64,000 nucleotides of DNA from Deltaproteobacteria bacterium (lineage in GTDB: Bacteria; Desulfobacterota; Desulfarculia; JACQYL01). Positions 28,756-37,334 of this stretch are shown here, in pieces. Position 1 is the stretch's first letter. The number at the start of each line of letters is the position of its first letter. The stretch lies in the NCBI GenBank assembly GCA_016208165.1, contig JACQYL010000024.1:67234-131233 (forward strand). The letters run 5' to 3'. Both the position numbers and the translations under genes were made by a program. The notes under the pieces are model-generated. The model made no database searches, had not been told where the DNA came from, and worked only from the letters and a program-made list of their open reading frames with translations.

Positions 28756-30213
28756 TTACTGCACGAAGTTCGGATACTTGGCCCTTATGGCCTTTACGAT
28801 CTCTTCGTTAACGGGAATCGGTTTGTGGTTCTGGAGCACGTCCCGTACAATCTCTTTGCAGCGGGTATAGGTGTCCTTTCGGCCGGCCTTCTCCCAGTTC
28901 ACCCGAGGCTGCCGGTCCGCCACAGTCGGCACGAAATGCTCGTTCCGCATGTGTTCGAATGTGTGGTCTTCCTGGATGAAGTTTCCACCGGGACCGACGG
29001 ATGCGGTAACGTCCACCGCCAGCGTCTCGTCGTTTACTTCGACTCCCTTCAGGACGCGCACGACTTCGCCGAGTATCTCGTTATCCATAACATACTTTTC
29101 GTAAGAGGCCGTCAAGCAGAATTCCAGAAGCCCCAGCGCGTCGTGAATGAAGTTTCCTCCGGCCATGCCCACCAGCAAGTTCGTAATGGCGCCCTCGAAT
29201 CCGGCCTGAGCATCCACTATCTTGGAGTCCGACTGCCCGGCGGTTCCGTAATAGGGAAGCCCGTAAAACTGGGCCATCTGGGCGGCGCAGGCATTGATCA
29301 GTCCCTCCTCCACGGAACCGGACGCGTAACTCATCGTTCTGAGATCCGTGGAGGTTGAGGTGCAAGCCATCAGCACGGGAGTACCGCAGTTGACCAATTG
29401 GGCCAGACAAAGGCCCGCCAGCGTCTCGGCGCAAAGATTGGCCACGTTTCCGGCAATGGTGATAGGTCCTGTGGCTCCGGTGAGCGGTTCCGCCGGAATG
29501 GACAGGGGAAGCCCCGATTCGGCGCAGGTCATCAGTAAGTCGCCGTAGGTCTGGTCGATCTCCAACGGACTGATGACGCAAGTGATAAACGAAATGAACG
29601 GCTCCTTCTGCAGTTTTTCACGGCTGCCCGCGATCATGGAGCACATGTCCACCACTTCTTTGGTCCCCTTGATCGTATAAACCCCACCCTGACAATGCTT
29701 ATTGGTATTGTTAATCGCCGCGAAGAAGCGGTTGATGTCCACCTTTTCTATGGGCAGATCATTGGGATATACGGGTATGACCTGAAAGTGCGCATTGTCG
29801 AGATAGTCCAGCAGCTTGGAAACGTTCTGCACGTCTTCCAACGTGGAATGGCGCTTCTCGCCGGTTTCCAGGTCCAGAATGTTGAGAGCCGTTCCCCCGC
29901 TTCCAAAATGAACTCGTTTTCCCCCCACAACGATATTGTTATCCGGATTTCCGCGAGCGTGGAGAATCAACTCCGAAGGAGCGGCGTCGATGCAGTCTTC
30001 CAATAATCCCTGACTGATGAAAACGAGTTTCTTCTCTTCGTCAGTCTTCATTCCTTTGGACTTAAAAAGCTCGAAGCCCTTTCTGTTGGCTACCTTAATT
30101 CCGATTTCGGACATGATTCGTATAATAGCCTGATGCACCTTCCGAACATCCGAATCGGTTAGCGGACGATACTGACCTCCGTCCAATCCCCCCAATTTCC
30201 CTCGCTTGAACAT
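28756..30213 (-). CDS. MttB-family amine methyltransferase, non-pyrrolysine type
   Basis: A 485-residue TIM-barrel protein of the trimethylamine methyltransferase superfamily (GGTALNILDLETGEKRHST, GPITIAGNVANLCAETLAG, TASVGPGGNFIQEDHT). The frame is open throughout with no in-frame TAG, so it is one of the non-Pyl members. Characterised non-Pyl relatives demethylate glycine betaine, proline betaine, carnitine or gamma-butyrobetaine. It would transfer a methyl group from a quaternary or tertiary amine to the corrinoid protein. Substrate cannot be read from the sequence. It is first in the operon, with AAAGGAG before ATG 30213. No betaine (BCCT) transporter is nearby. Confidence 0.93.
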   Translation of the reverse strand: MFKRGKLGGLDGGQYRPLTDSDVRKVHQAIIRIMSEIGIKVANRKGFELFKSKGMKTDEEKKLVFISQGLLEDCIDAAPSELILHARGNPDNNIVVGGKRVHFGSGGTALNILDLETGEKRHSTLEDVQNVSKLLDYLDNAHFQVIPVYPNDLPIEKVDINRFFAAINNTNKHCQGGVYTIKGTKEVVDMCSMIAGSREKLQKEPFISFITCVISPLEIDQTYGDLLMTCAESGLPLSIPAEPLTGATGPITIAGNVANLCAETLAGLCLAQLVNCGTPVLMACTSTSTDLRTMSYASGSVEEGLINACAAQMAQFYGLPYYGTAGQSDSKIVDAQAGFEGAITNLLVGMAGGNFIHDALGLLEFCLTASYEKYVMDNEILGEVVRVLKGVEVNDETLAVDVTASVGPGGNFIQEDHTFEHMRNEHFVPTVADRQPRVNWEKAGRKDTYTRCKEIVRDVLQNHKPIPVNEEIVKAIRAKYPNFVQ

Positions 30214-30530
30214 GACGTTCGCACTCCTTTCATGAGCCTAAAATTCTTAGGTATTTTCCAAGTCGTATACGTGATAAATGGAATCCGGCCTGAATCCGAA
30301 GTCCTCAATTGCCCAGGAAGGGCAGACTTCCTCGCAACCACTGTTCAGTACATGTCAAACACAGATCAGATCGACAAGATGCGGGAATTCCAAAAGAGGT
30401 TGCATGAAAGACCATTTCAGGTTGTCCGCATTCAGCCGGCTCTTCCAAACGCACTAAGGGACCGAATCGAAATGAACCATAGATAACGGCCTTAAATGAT
30501 ATCAATCTTAGTACATTAAAGCGCGGGTGT

Positions 30531-30559
30531 CTATAACATAAGGCTAAATTTATTGTCAA
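30531..30559 (-). promoter_or_regulatory. Sigma-70-type promoter of the corrinoid methyltransferase operon
   Basis: On the minus strand TTGACA (30559-30554) and TATAGA (30536-30531) are 17 bp apart. The predicted transcript starts near 30524, leaving a leader of about 310 bases before the mttB-like gene. This is the best-matching promoter in the divergent region. Confidence 0.6.
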
Positions 30560-30642
30560 TAAATTTTTTTTACCCCTAAGAAAAAAATCTCTAATTCCTA
30601 GTGGAAAATGAGGCCGGATAATGGTATGAATGATTGCTGGTG

Positions 30643-30659
30643 GTTAAGTGCTCCTTAAC
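30643..30659. promoter_or_regulatory. Candidate operator upstream of glnT
   Basis: Inverted repeat GTTAAG (30643-30648) and CTTAAC (30654-30659) with five bases between. The TTAA-containing arms resemble palindromes at 33.9, 39.9 and 41.26 kb within the same locus. Binding by one of the two XRE-cupin regulators is a guess from position. Confidence 0.4.
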
Positions 30660-31095
30660 AGCCACGATTCGACTCACCGGAGATCCAATCGGTTCACAGG
30701 GTAAACATCTGTTAACATTAACTTTCTTTTAGCTGGGTTCATTCGGAAACGTTAGCATCGAGCCGGCATTGAGCCAAAACTCGCCTATCGTCCCCCTTCC
30801 GGCGGCGGCGCTGGGAATTAAGCACATCCCCCGCGCGCCTTGTAGGGGCTGGTTCCGCTCCTCGGGCTCCAAGGATCCCGGAAGATCGGGACACGTTATG
30901 GGCAACCCTCTGTAATCCGGGCAAGTGTAATCTCAACGTAAGCTGTAAGCGATTCGGGCGCGCGCGAAATCGCTTTTCAGGACATCGCCGGACACCACTG
31001 TTCAGGCAGGAAAACGAGGAGTGCTCGGCTCCCGAAGTTGTAATTTCAGGAGGCAAATGATGGTGGCATCAGAAATGGAAAAGGAGGACAAAGCA

Positions 31096-32475
31096 ATGAC
31101 GGAACACGAGAAGAGAGAACTGGCTCGAGGGAGGCTTAAAAAAGAAGGAATCGAGTTTATTCTGGCTCAATTCGTCGACATCCATGGAGGACCGAAGGTT
31201 AAGCAGGTGCCGGTCGAATGTTTCGATGACATCGTGGACAGTGGCGCGGGATTCGCCGGCGGCGCCGTGTGGGGTGTAGGTCAAGGCCCCGAGAGTCACG
31301 ACCTCATGGCCCGCGCTGACGTCGAAACATTCCGCCAGTTGCCGTGGAAGCCCAATGTGGCCGTGGTCAACTGCGACCTTTTCGTAGACGGCAAATCCTG
31401 GCCGTATTGCCCTCGAACCAATCTGAAACGAATGCTGAATGAGTTCGCTAAAGAGGGATACGCGTACAACGGAGGGTTCGAACCGGAGCATTTCCTGGTG
31501 CAGCGCAACGAGGACGGAACCATCAAGCCTTGGGATCCGCTCGGAATCGATACATTGTCCAAGCCGTGCTATGATTTCAGAGGCATTTGCCAGGCCATGG
31601 ATTACCTTCAGGAAATCATCCGCTATGGCAACCAGATGGGATTCGAGATCTATCAGAGCGACCATGAAGACGCCAATGGACAATTCGAAATCAATTTCGG
31701 GTGGACGGACGCCCTTCACGCTGCCGACCGTTTGACCCTTTTCCGCATGATGGCTGGACAGATCGCCAATAAATTCGGGGCCATCTGCACGTTCATGGCC
31801 AAACCCTTTGGAAACAAGACCGGTTCCGCAGCCCATCTGCATTTTCACGTCGCCGACGCCACAACGGGTAAGAACCTCTTTCCTTTGGGAGACGGCGAGC
31901 AGGATTCAAAAGGACTCGGAATATCGAAACTGGCTACCTATTTCGTCGGCGGACTGCTGAAACACGTCAGGGCCATAACAGCCATATCTTCCCCTCTGAT
32001 CAATTGCTATCGCCGCATCCAGAGCGGAGAATTCGTCTACTCGTCCACTTCAGGATATACATGGACGCCGTCTTTTGCTTCTTACGGAGACAACAACCGG
32101 ACCCAACTGTTCCGTTCTCCCGACAATAAGCGTTTTGAAGACCGCTCTCCTTCGGCCATGGTGAACCCCTATCTGTTGTGCGCCGTGCAAGTCGCCGCCG
32201 GACTCGACGGCATCAGGAATCAGATCGATCCCGGCGATCCTATTTGTGCGGAAAACGTTTGGAACCTGTCCTACGAGCAACGGCGGAAACGCGGAATGAT
32301 CCTCTTGCCGCAGAACTTGTTGGAAGCGATCGAGGAATTGGAGCAAGACGAAGTGGTGAAATCCGCCCTCGGCCCCATCGCCGGCGAGTATATCCGTCTG
32401 AAAAAAGGCGAGTGGGGCGAATTCATGCGTCACGTCACTACGTGGGAGCTGAAACGCTACCTCACCTTCCTGTAA
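31096..32475 (+). CDS. glnT: Glutamine synthetase-like gamma-glutamyl ligase (GlnT type)
   Basis: A 459-residue protein with the glutamine synthetase beta-grasp N-terminus and catalytic domain (GFEPEHF, DHEDANGQFEINFGW, GSAAHLHFHVAD, NRTQLFRSPD). It belongs to the GlnT/GmaS group, whose members ligate ammonia, methylamine or other amines to the gamma-carboxyl of glutamate with ATP. AAAGGAGG eight bases before ATG 31096 decides the start; upstream in-frame ATGs (31057, 31060, 31075) are alternatives. Neighbouring amine-methyltransferase and N-methylglutamate-synthase-like genes favour an amine rather than ammonia as substrate. That assignment is inference. Confidence 0.85.
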   Translation: MTEHEKRELARGRLKKEGIEFILAQFVDIHGGPKVKQVPVECFDDIVDSGAGFAGGAVWGVGQGPESHDLMARADVETFRQLPWKPNVAVVNCDLFVDGKSWPYCPRTNLKRMLNEFAKEGYAYNGGFEPEHFLVQRNEDGTIKPWDPLGIDTLSKPCYDFRGICQAMDYLQEIIRYGNQMGFEIYQSDHEDANGQFEINFGWTDALHAADRLTLFRMMAGQIANKFGAICTFMAKPFGNKTGSAAHLHFHVADATTGKNLFPLGDGEQDSKGLGISKLATYFVGGLLKHVRAITAISSPLINCYRRIQSGEFVYSSTSGYTWTPSFASYGDNNRTQLFRSPDNKRFEDRSPSAMVNPYLLCAVQVAAGLDGIRNQIDPGDPICAENVWNLSYEQRRKRGMILLPQNLLEAIEELEQDEVVKSALGPIAGEYIRLKKGEWGEFMRHVTTWELKRYLTFL

Positions 32476-32494
32476 GCATCGCAGTCTTTCTCAC

Positions 32495-32520
32495 GGCCGG
32501 GGGACTTGGGTCCTCCGGCC
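32495..32520. terminator. Hairpin between convergent glnT and KaiC-XRE-cupin genes
   Basis: An eleven-base stem, GGCCGGGGGAC (32495-32505) with GTCCTCCGGCC (32510-32520), one G-T wobble, and a TTGG loop. There is no U-tract on either side, so it is a structural barrier or Rho-assisted end rather than a textbook intrinsic terminator. It sits in the 85-bp gap between convergent genes. Confidence 0.55.
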
Positions 32521-32560
32521 CCCACCCGCCGAAAAGAAAAGGGGTCATGACCTCTTCCCT

Positions 32561-33859
32561 CTAATTGACTTTGATCCAGAGCAGTTTGGCCGCTCCCGGC
32601 CCCGGATTCTCCCATTCGATGGGCATCTCCGCGGACAAGTATACTACGTCCCCCGTTCGGACCGTGTACATGGCTTTTTGCATCTTCAGCCGTAGCTTAC
32701 CTGCGAGCAGATAGCCCAACTCGTCTCCCTTGTGGATGAAGAAATGCGAAGGGATCGATTTCCCTGCGGGGATCTCGATCACATAGGGGACGGCCTTCGC
32801 CTCGAAATCCAACGGTGTCAGTATCTTGGCAAAAATACTTTCCTCCGGGAAATTGGGTATTTTGACTTCGGCGGCTTGCGTCTCGGGAAAAACCGTCCTG
32901 TTCCTCGGTTCCACTTTGGGCTGAAACAGGGAGCTGACTTCAACATACAACACTTCAGCGATTTTAAGCAGAGTGGGCACGGAAGGATAGATAAAGTTGC
33001 TTTCCACTTGAGAGATCGTACTGGGAGTCACGCCAACCAGCTTGGCAAGTTCGGTTTGGGAGAGTCCTCGCTTCCTGCGCAAGTCTTTGAGCCTGAGTCC
33101 CATGTCTATGAGACCGCTGTCCATCTTTTCCTGCTCGAAAGTGACTGTCAGATCCTTGGACCAGTACCGCAGCCGTTTGTGCAGATTATCCAAATCCCTG
33201 GCCTCCGCCTTGAGGATGCTTAGATAGGTCGTGCCTCTCTCAACGGACAACTCGATGGCCACTTGCGCGATCTGATTGACTTGAGCCCGGAGTCGGGAGG
33301 AATGAGCATTCTTTTCCGCAATCCAGTAGGCAATGGTCTGCAACTCGTACAATCGAGGGCAGGAATGGGAATAAAAGCCCAAGAAACGCTCTTCTCCCCC
33401 CCAGAGTTCCTGCATGCCGGTAATGCTCTCAAACACCAGGCGCACGTCTCCCTTCATTTGAGCTTGGAGACCGTACAAGACCTCCATGAACGCATTGAGG
33501 TCAGCCGGTTCGTCCACTCTGACAATGTTACACGGCCACTGGGCGCCGGGCGTATTGTAGAAATCCATGAAAACCGGAGATCCCGCGCCCTTGCCTTTGG
33601 TGAAACAGTCCAGAACCGTGAGATTCTGGTACTCGGCCAAGGGGCCCAGCTTCTGGAGAAGATTTCTGGGGGAACGGTCGAAGCTCACGTATATGATGGA
33701 CTTGTTCAGACTTTGAGAGATTTGGACGAAGTTGAGACAGAATACGGAGGCCAGGATGCCGGCGTCGTCATACCAGATCACATTGTCCCCGATGAACAAC
33801 CCTCCTAGCAGACGGTCCAGCTGGCTCACGCCCGAACCGACCCTCAACGGTTCCGACAT
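32561..33859 (-). CDS. XRE-cupin regulator fused to a degenerate KaiC/RecA-like domain
   Basis: A 432-residue protein. Residues ~1-240 read like a KaiC-type RecA fold (GVSQLDRLLGGLFIGDNVIW, then SIIYVSFDRSPRNLL), but the Walker A loop is replaced by WYDDAGILAS with no GKT. Residues ~265-325 are an XRE helix-turn-helix (LSQTELAKLVGVTPSTISQVE); residues ~350-432 are a cupin (HFFIHKGDELGYLLAGKLRL). ATG 33859 is chosen because GAGGAG sits just upstream; a longer start at 33898 has none. It is convergent with glnT and divergent from the permease operon, so it probably controls one or both. The cupin suggests small-molecule sensing. Confidence 0.85.
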   Translation of the reverse strand: MSEPLRVGSGVSQLDRLLGGLFIGDNVIWYDDAGILASVFCLNFVQISQSLNKSIIYVSFDRSPRNLLQKLGPLAEYQNLTVLDCFTKGKGAGSPVFMDFYNTPGAQWPCNIVRVDEPADLNAFMEVLYGLQAQMKGDVRLVFESITGMQELWGGEERFLGFYSHSCPRLYELQTIAYWIAEKNAHSSRLRAQVNQIAQVAIELSVERGTTYLSILKAEARDLDNLHKRLRYWSKDLTVTFEQEKMDSGLIDMGLRLKDLRRKRGLSQTELAKLVGVTPSTISQVESNFIYPSVPTLLKIAEVLYVEVSSLFQPKVEPRNRTVFPETQAAEVKIPNFPEESIFAKILTPLDFEAKAVPYVIEIPAGKSIPSHFFIHKGDELGYLLAGKLRLKMQKAMYTVRTGDVVYLSAEMPIEWENPGPGAAKLLWIKVN

Positions 33860-33924
33860 CAGACACTCCTCTATACGTTTCGAGATAGTTTCATGCAAGT
33901 AAAATTTGTTTCATATTATTGTTC

Positions 33925-33946
33925 GTATGTGAACTTAAGTACATAC
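33925..33946. promoter_or_regulatory. Candidate operator near the KaiC-XRE-cupin gene start
   Basis: GTATGT and ACATAC arms enclose GAACTTAAGT, giving a near-palindrome centred on CTTAAG. It lies about 70 bp upstream of the regulator's start and could mediate autoregulation. This rests on symmetry and position only. Confidence 0.4.
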
Positions 33947-34188
33947 AGCCCGACTACCCTAAACATTAGTAATACTGTACCTGTGGCAAATCGCTTTACA
34001 TACGTTAGAAGAATTCGCGTCACGAGTCAACAGCCCCGGCCCGCCTCTCGAACACCGGGACACTATCCTGGAAGGCCGTCGCACCAAGTTCCCAAAATTC
34101 CCCAAAGCCGCGATTCGAGCCTATCTTGGGGATTTCCCATACTTTATCTGTATTCAAAAAGTTTTCCCGCGACGCAACGCTTTTGTCC

Positions 34189-34217
34189 TTGACAGATTCT
34201 CTTTCCCAATATTAAAG
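34189..34217 (+). promoter_or_regulatory. Promoter of the small-membrane-protein/APC permease operon
   Basis: TTGACA (34189-34194) followed after about 15-17 bases by TATTAAAG (34210-34217). It reads toward the gene at 34382, leaving a leader of about 160 bases. Confidence 0.5.
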
Positions 34218-34381
34218 TGCCACTAACAAATGTCAAGCTCATATACGGCCCATGGCTGTTTTCGCTAAGAAGGCTCAATGATCCATGCTCAAAATACCCT
34301 TTTCATCGCGGGATGATGGGAAGGTTGTTTTTTTGTTCACCTGCCGTTTTTTCTTAACAAGCAACTGAAGGAGGGAGGGTT

Positions 34382-34714
34382 ATGGCAAACTCGACAGACC
34401 CATCGTACTACCAGTCTGAAGAGTTCAAGAAACGCATCGACAAGATGTTCGGGTTGGACGTCGCCTTTGGATGGGGCTTCGTCATCTGGATGTGGGTGAC
34501 GTACGCGTTCGTGTATTTCATGATCATAGCGGTCTCGCCTTACGCGAGCGGGGACGTCATGGTCGCGCTGACCATCGGGGGCCTGCTGGTCTGCATCTAC
34601 AACACGGCGTCCATCACGGCCATGGTGCGCCACTACAAGCACGATAAGGAGTTCATCTACACAGTGGATCTTCGCCATTTGGATGCGTATCGAGCGACTA
34701 AATCGTCTAAGTAA
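34382..34714 (+). CDS. Small two-TM membrane protein, permease operon subunit 1
   Basis: A 110-residue protein with two hydrophobic helices at about residues 27-51 (WGFVIWMWVTYAFVYFMIIAV) and 58-80, and charged ends. I do not recognise the family. AAGGAGGGAGGG before the ATG predicts strong translation. It is the first gene of a tight run (34382, 34753, 35187, 35415, 36836), so it is likely a dedicated partner of the APC permease encoded fourth. An assembly or regulatory subunit is one possibility. Nothing suggests an enzyme. Confidence 0.75.
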   Translation: MANSTDPSYYQSEEFKKRIDKMFGLDVAFGWGFVIWMWVTYAFVYFMIIAVSPYASGDVMVALTIGGLLVCIYNTASITAMVRHYKHDKEFIYTVDLRHLDAYRATKSSK

Positions 34715-34752
34715 CGGCGAAACGCCAAGGGCGTCAAGAGGAGGTTTCGGAT

Positions 34753-35130
34753 ATGGTAAAAAAGTACTACGAGCCCCCGAAACAGAGCGGCCAGGGGCAA
34801 GTGTTCGACTCACTGTTTCTTCTCATTATCATTTACGCTGTTCTTCTTTTACCCATCGTGCTGGGACTCACCGCAGGAAAGACCGTTACGCAAGCGCCTG
34901 AAAACATCACGTGGGAAACCTTGGGGCAAAACCCCGTCATGCAGAAACAATGGGAAAAATTAGGCATGACGGCCGAAAACGCTGCCGAGTACATCACGGC
35001 CCGGTTCGATTACACCATCAATCCCGTCGCTCTGATCATCACAGCGGTCGTTATCATTGGCTACTTCGTGCTCATGCTCCGTTTGTCGGACAAAGAATAT
35101 CGGGACGTCATACATGAAAAGTTCGACTAA
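34753..35130 (+). CDS. Small two-TM membrane protein, permease operon subunit 2
   Basis: A 125-residue protein: first helix at about residues 20-41 (SLFLLIIIYAVLLLPIVLGL), a ~45-residue likely extracytoplasmic loop (rich in E, N, Q), and a second helix near 91-110. GAGGAGG precedes the ATG. It is 38 bp after the previous gene. It resembles a small symporter subunit in layout only; I cannot assign a family. The exposed loop would be suited to contacting the permease or a ligand, which is inference. Confidence 0.75.
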   Translation: MVKKYYEPPKQSGQGQVFDSLFLLIIIYAVLLLPIVLGLTAGKTVTQAPENITWETLGQNPVMQKQWEKLGMTAENAAEYITARFDYTINPVALIITAVVIIGYFVLMLRLSDKEYRDVIHEKFD

Positions 35131-35186
35131 AGGAACGAGTCAGACATGGTCAGGCATTAGCGATTGCATTATGAAGGAGTAGCGCT

Positions 35187-35402
35187 ATGGATATATTCGA
35201 CATTTTGGGATACGGCTGCTGGATCGTTTCCGGCATTTTGCTGCTTTGGATGGTCGTGGACTTCTTTAAGGTAAACTCGGAATACGATGAGGAGTTTCTC
35301 TTGAGTTCACGGGAAGGGCATGACGAGATCGCTGAACAAGAGAAAATGTACGCCGCCGAGCGAGAACGAAAAGCCAGGGAATCCGGCTCCAGCATTAGAT
35401 AA
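35187..35402 (+). CDS. Single-TM small membrane protein, permease operon subunit 3
   Basis: A 71-residue protein with one helix at residues ~6-26 (ILGYGCWIVSGILLLWMVVDFF) and a highly charged cytoplasmic tail (Glu/Lys/Arg rich, likely helical or coiled coil). AAGGAG precedes the ATG. It ends 12 bp before the permease gene, so the two are coupled. Family unknown. Confidence 0.75.
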   Translation: MDIFDILGYGCWIVSGILLLWMVVDFFKVNSEYDEEFLLSSREGHDEIAEQEKMYAAERERKARESGSSIR

Positions 35403-35414
35403 CGAGGGGAAGAA

Positions 35415-36815
35415 ATGAGCAATCAGAATAAAGCCGCAAGCCAGGGTGCAAGAGAGCGCATTTCGCTGCTCAAGGTATTAGGTCCCGCCCATGTTTGGGC
35501 CTTGGGTGTGGGCATCGTGTTGGTTGGTGAATTCATGGGATACAACTTCAGCATCGGCAAGGGTGGCGCTCTGGGCTCCATCATCGCCTGCTGGTTCATC
35601 GGGCTGCTATATACCTGCGTGGCCATGATCGACTCGGAAGTGACCTCCACCGTGGCCGCCGCAGGTGGACAATATTCTCAGGCAAAACACATCATCGGAC
35701 CTCTGATGGCTTTCAACGTGGGACTGTATCTGGTTTTCGCCTATACCATGCTCGAGGCCGCCGACGCTCTCGTAGTCGGGGACCTTCTGGTGGAAGCCGC
35801 CAAGGACTTCGGGCACCCGGATCTGGATCCCAGGCCCTTTGTTGTGTTCACTATCGCCATCTTAGCATGGCTCAACTACCGGGGTGTTTTCATGACCCTG
35901 ACCGTAAACTTCATTATTACGGCCGTTGCATTCGTTTCCATCTATGTATTATTCATCGGCGCCAAAGGGTGGGCTCCGGGCGAATTTATTCAACCCGAGG
36001 GTCTGCTCACCGACCTGCCCTATGGATGGCTCGGAGTAATCTCCGCTTTCCAATTCGCCATCTGGTACTATTTGGGCATAGAGGGCACCTGTCAGGCGGC
36101 GGAAGAAGTCCGCTCCGTGGCGCGTTCGCTGCCTTTGGGCACCATGACGGGCATGATGACCCTTCTCATCGCCGCGACCATAACCTGGTACCTGACTGCC
36201 TCGTTGGTGCCCTGGGAATATCTCGGCGTAAGCTACATTCCGCAATACGACGCGGCCAGAGCTTTGGGAAATCCGTTTGTTACGCTATGCATGTTCGTGG
36301 GCACCCTGTTCTCGGCCGTTGCTTCAGCGAACGGAACGATCAACGACGCGGCGCGCGCGTGGTTTTCCATGGGACGAGACCGGTACCTTCCCGTATGGTT
36401 CGGCGCGGTGCATCCTCGTTACAGAACACCCTACAGGTCCATCCTGTTCCTGGTTCCCGTGGCCATTTCGTTTGCATTCACAGGGCTGTTGGATCAGGTA
36501 ATCACTTTTTCCATCCTGTCCGGTCTGCTGGGATACACCTTCATGCCCATCAACATGATGCGGTTCAGGAAGCTTTGGCCCTTGGGCTCGATCCGGCGCG
36601 GATACGTCCATCCGTTCCATCCCTTTCCGGCAATAACCTTGTTCCTGCTGTGCTGTCTTACCTATTTCGCAACATTTCTCGGATACGGCACCCAATTGCT
36701 GGCCATGATGACCTTCTACATCGTGGCTTCCCTTTGGTTCCACTTTCACCGATACAAATACGTGAAGCGTGGAGACCAGTTCCAGATGTCCTGGCCGAGA
36801 CCCAAGGGGTACTAA
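35415..36815 (+). CDS. APC-family amino acid/amine permease
   Basis: A 466-residue, roughly 12-helix permease of the amino acid-polyamine-organocation superfamily, closest in feel to the ethanolamine permease group (VLGPAHVWALGVGIVLVGEFMGYNF, GGQYSQAKHIIGP, LGIEGTCQAAEEVRSVARSLP). It would import an amino acid or amine with H+ or Na+. Three small membrane proteins precede it and a UspA protein follows 20 bp later. Location between a gamma-glutamyl ligase and an opine-dehydrogenase-type gene suggests it brings in the amine or opine handled by this locus. The exact substrate is unknown. Confidence 0.9.
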   Translation: MSNQNKAASQGARERISLLKVLGPAHVWALGVGIVLVGEFMGYNFSIGKGGALGSIIACWFIGLLYTCVAMIDSEVTSTVAAAGGQYSQAKHIIGPLMAFNVGLYLVFAYTMLEAADALVVGDLLVEAAKDFGHPDLDPRPFVVFTIAILAWLNYRGVFMTLTVNFIITAVAFVSIYVLFIGAKGWAPGEFIQPEGLLTDLPYGWLGVISAFQFAIWYYLGIEGTCQAAEEVRSVARSLPLGTMTGMMTLLIAATITWYLTASLVPWEYLGVSYIPQYDAARALGNPFVTLCMFVGTLFSAVASANGTINDAARAWFSMGRDRYLPVWFGAVHPRYRTPYRSILFLVPVAISFAFTGLLDQVITFSILSGLLGYTFMPINMMRFRKLWPLGSIRRGYVHPFHPFPAITLFLLCCLTYFATFLGYGTQLLAMMTFYIVASLWFHFHRYKYVKRGDQFQMSWPRPKGY

Positions 36816-36835
36816 AGATAGGGAGGTGACATCGT

Positions 36836-37279
36836 ATGCGTACTCTGATAAATAAGATTCTCTGTCCTACGGACGGATCTCATGCCGCCGAAAAAGCCGT
36901 CGATTTCGCCATCAAGTTCGCTAAGATGCTGGAAATTCCGTTAACGTTCCTGTTGGTTTCCAGGATCCCCGAAGAATCGGCGTCCGAGATTCGTTACAGG
37001 GGTTCGGCGCTGATCGACGCGGCCAACGTTCAGGACTTTATGGAATTGTCTTCCGCGCTGAAGGAAGCTCAAGAAGCGGGTTTGACAGAGGTGTCATGCG
37101 TGCGGACGTATGCGCGACGAAACATTGCCGCGGCCATTATCGATTATGCCGAAAAAGAGAATTTCGGCCATATCGTGATGGGGTCCATGGGAAGAACCGG
37201 TGTGGCGCGAATTCTGCTGGGCTCGGTGGCGGCGGAAGTGGTCCAAAAGGCCCACTGCCCCGTTACGATTGTGCGATAG
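36836..37279 (+). CDS. Universal stress protein (UspA family)
   Basis: A 147-residue UspA-fold protein beginning with the usual ILCPTDGSHAAEKAV and ending with the nucleotide-binding pattern GSMGRTGVARILLGS (G-2x-G-9x-GS) and CPVTIVR. It likely binds ATP. Stand-alone Usp genes directly after transporters are common and may modulate transport. GGGAGGTGA precedes the ATG. It is the last gene of the permease operon before a strong hairpin at 37335. Confidence 0.92.
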   Translation: MRTLINKILCPTDGSHAAEKAVDFAIKFAKMLEIPLTFLLVSRIPEESASEIRYRGSALIDAANVQDFMELSSALKEAQEAGLTEVSCVRTYARRNIAAAIIDYAEKENFGHIVMGSMGRTGVARILLGSVAAEVVQKAHCPVTIVR

Positions 37280-37334
37280 TCGTGCTCACGTAGATATTGA
37301 ACCACCTTTTACTCTGATTCTTTTATGCCTGACG

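Larger units (their letters stand above)
30214..31095. other. Divergent control region between the corrinoid operon and glnT
   Basis: About 880 bp without a convincing gene. It holds a minus-strand promoter for the corrinoid operon near 30531-30559, giving a ~310-base 5' leader, and an inverted repeat near 30643. AT-rich sequence at 30530-30610 separates the two directions. A minus-strand ORF (30739-31056) lacks similarity and a ribosome site. No cobalamin riboswitch could be confirmed by eye. Confidence 0.55.
33860..34381. other. Divergent regulatory region (KaiC-XRE-cupin / permease operon)
   Basis: About 520 bp with no gene. It contains GTATGT (33925-33930) and ACATAC (33941-33946) flanking a CTTAAG core, another ACATAC at 33998-34003, and a promoter at 34189-34217 reading toward the permease operon. 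CTTGACA (34188-34194) and TGTCAAG (34231-34237) form an inverted repeat around that promoter. Confidence 0.5.

Noticed and set aside
28756-30213. Pyrrolysine in the MttB-type protein
   Set aside because: The frame runs 485 codons with no in-frame TAG, and TAG is used as an ordinary stop by many genes here.
30739-31056. 105-codon minus-strand ORF in the glnT upstream region
   Set aside because: No ribosome site, Arg/Ser-rich low-information sequence, overlaps the glnT start region.
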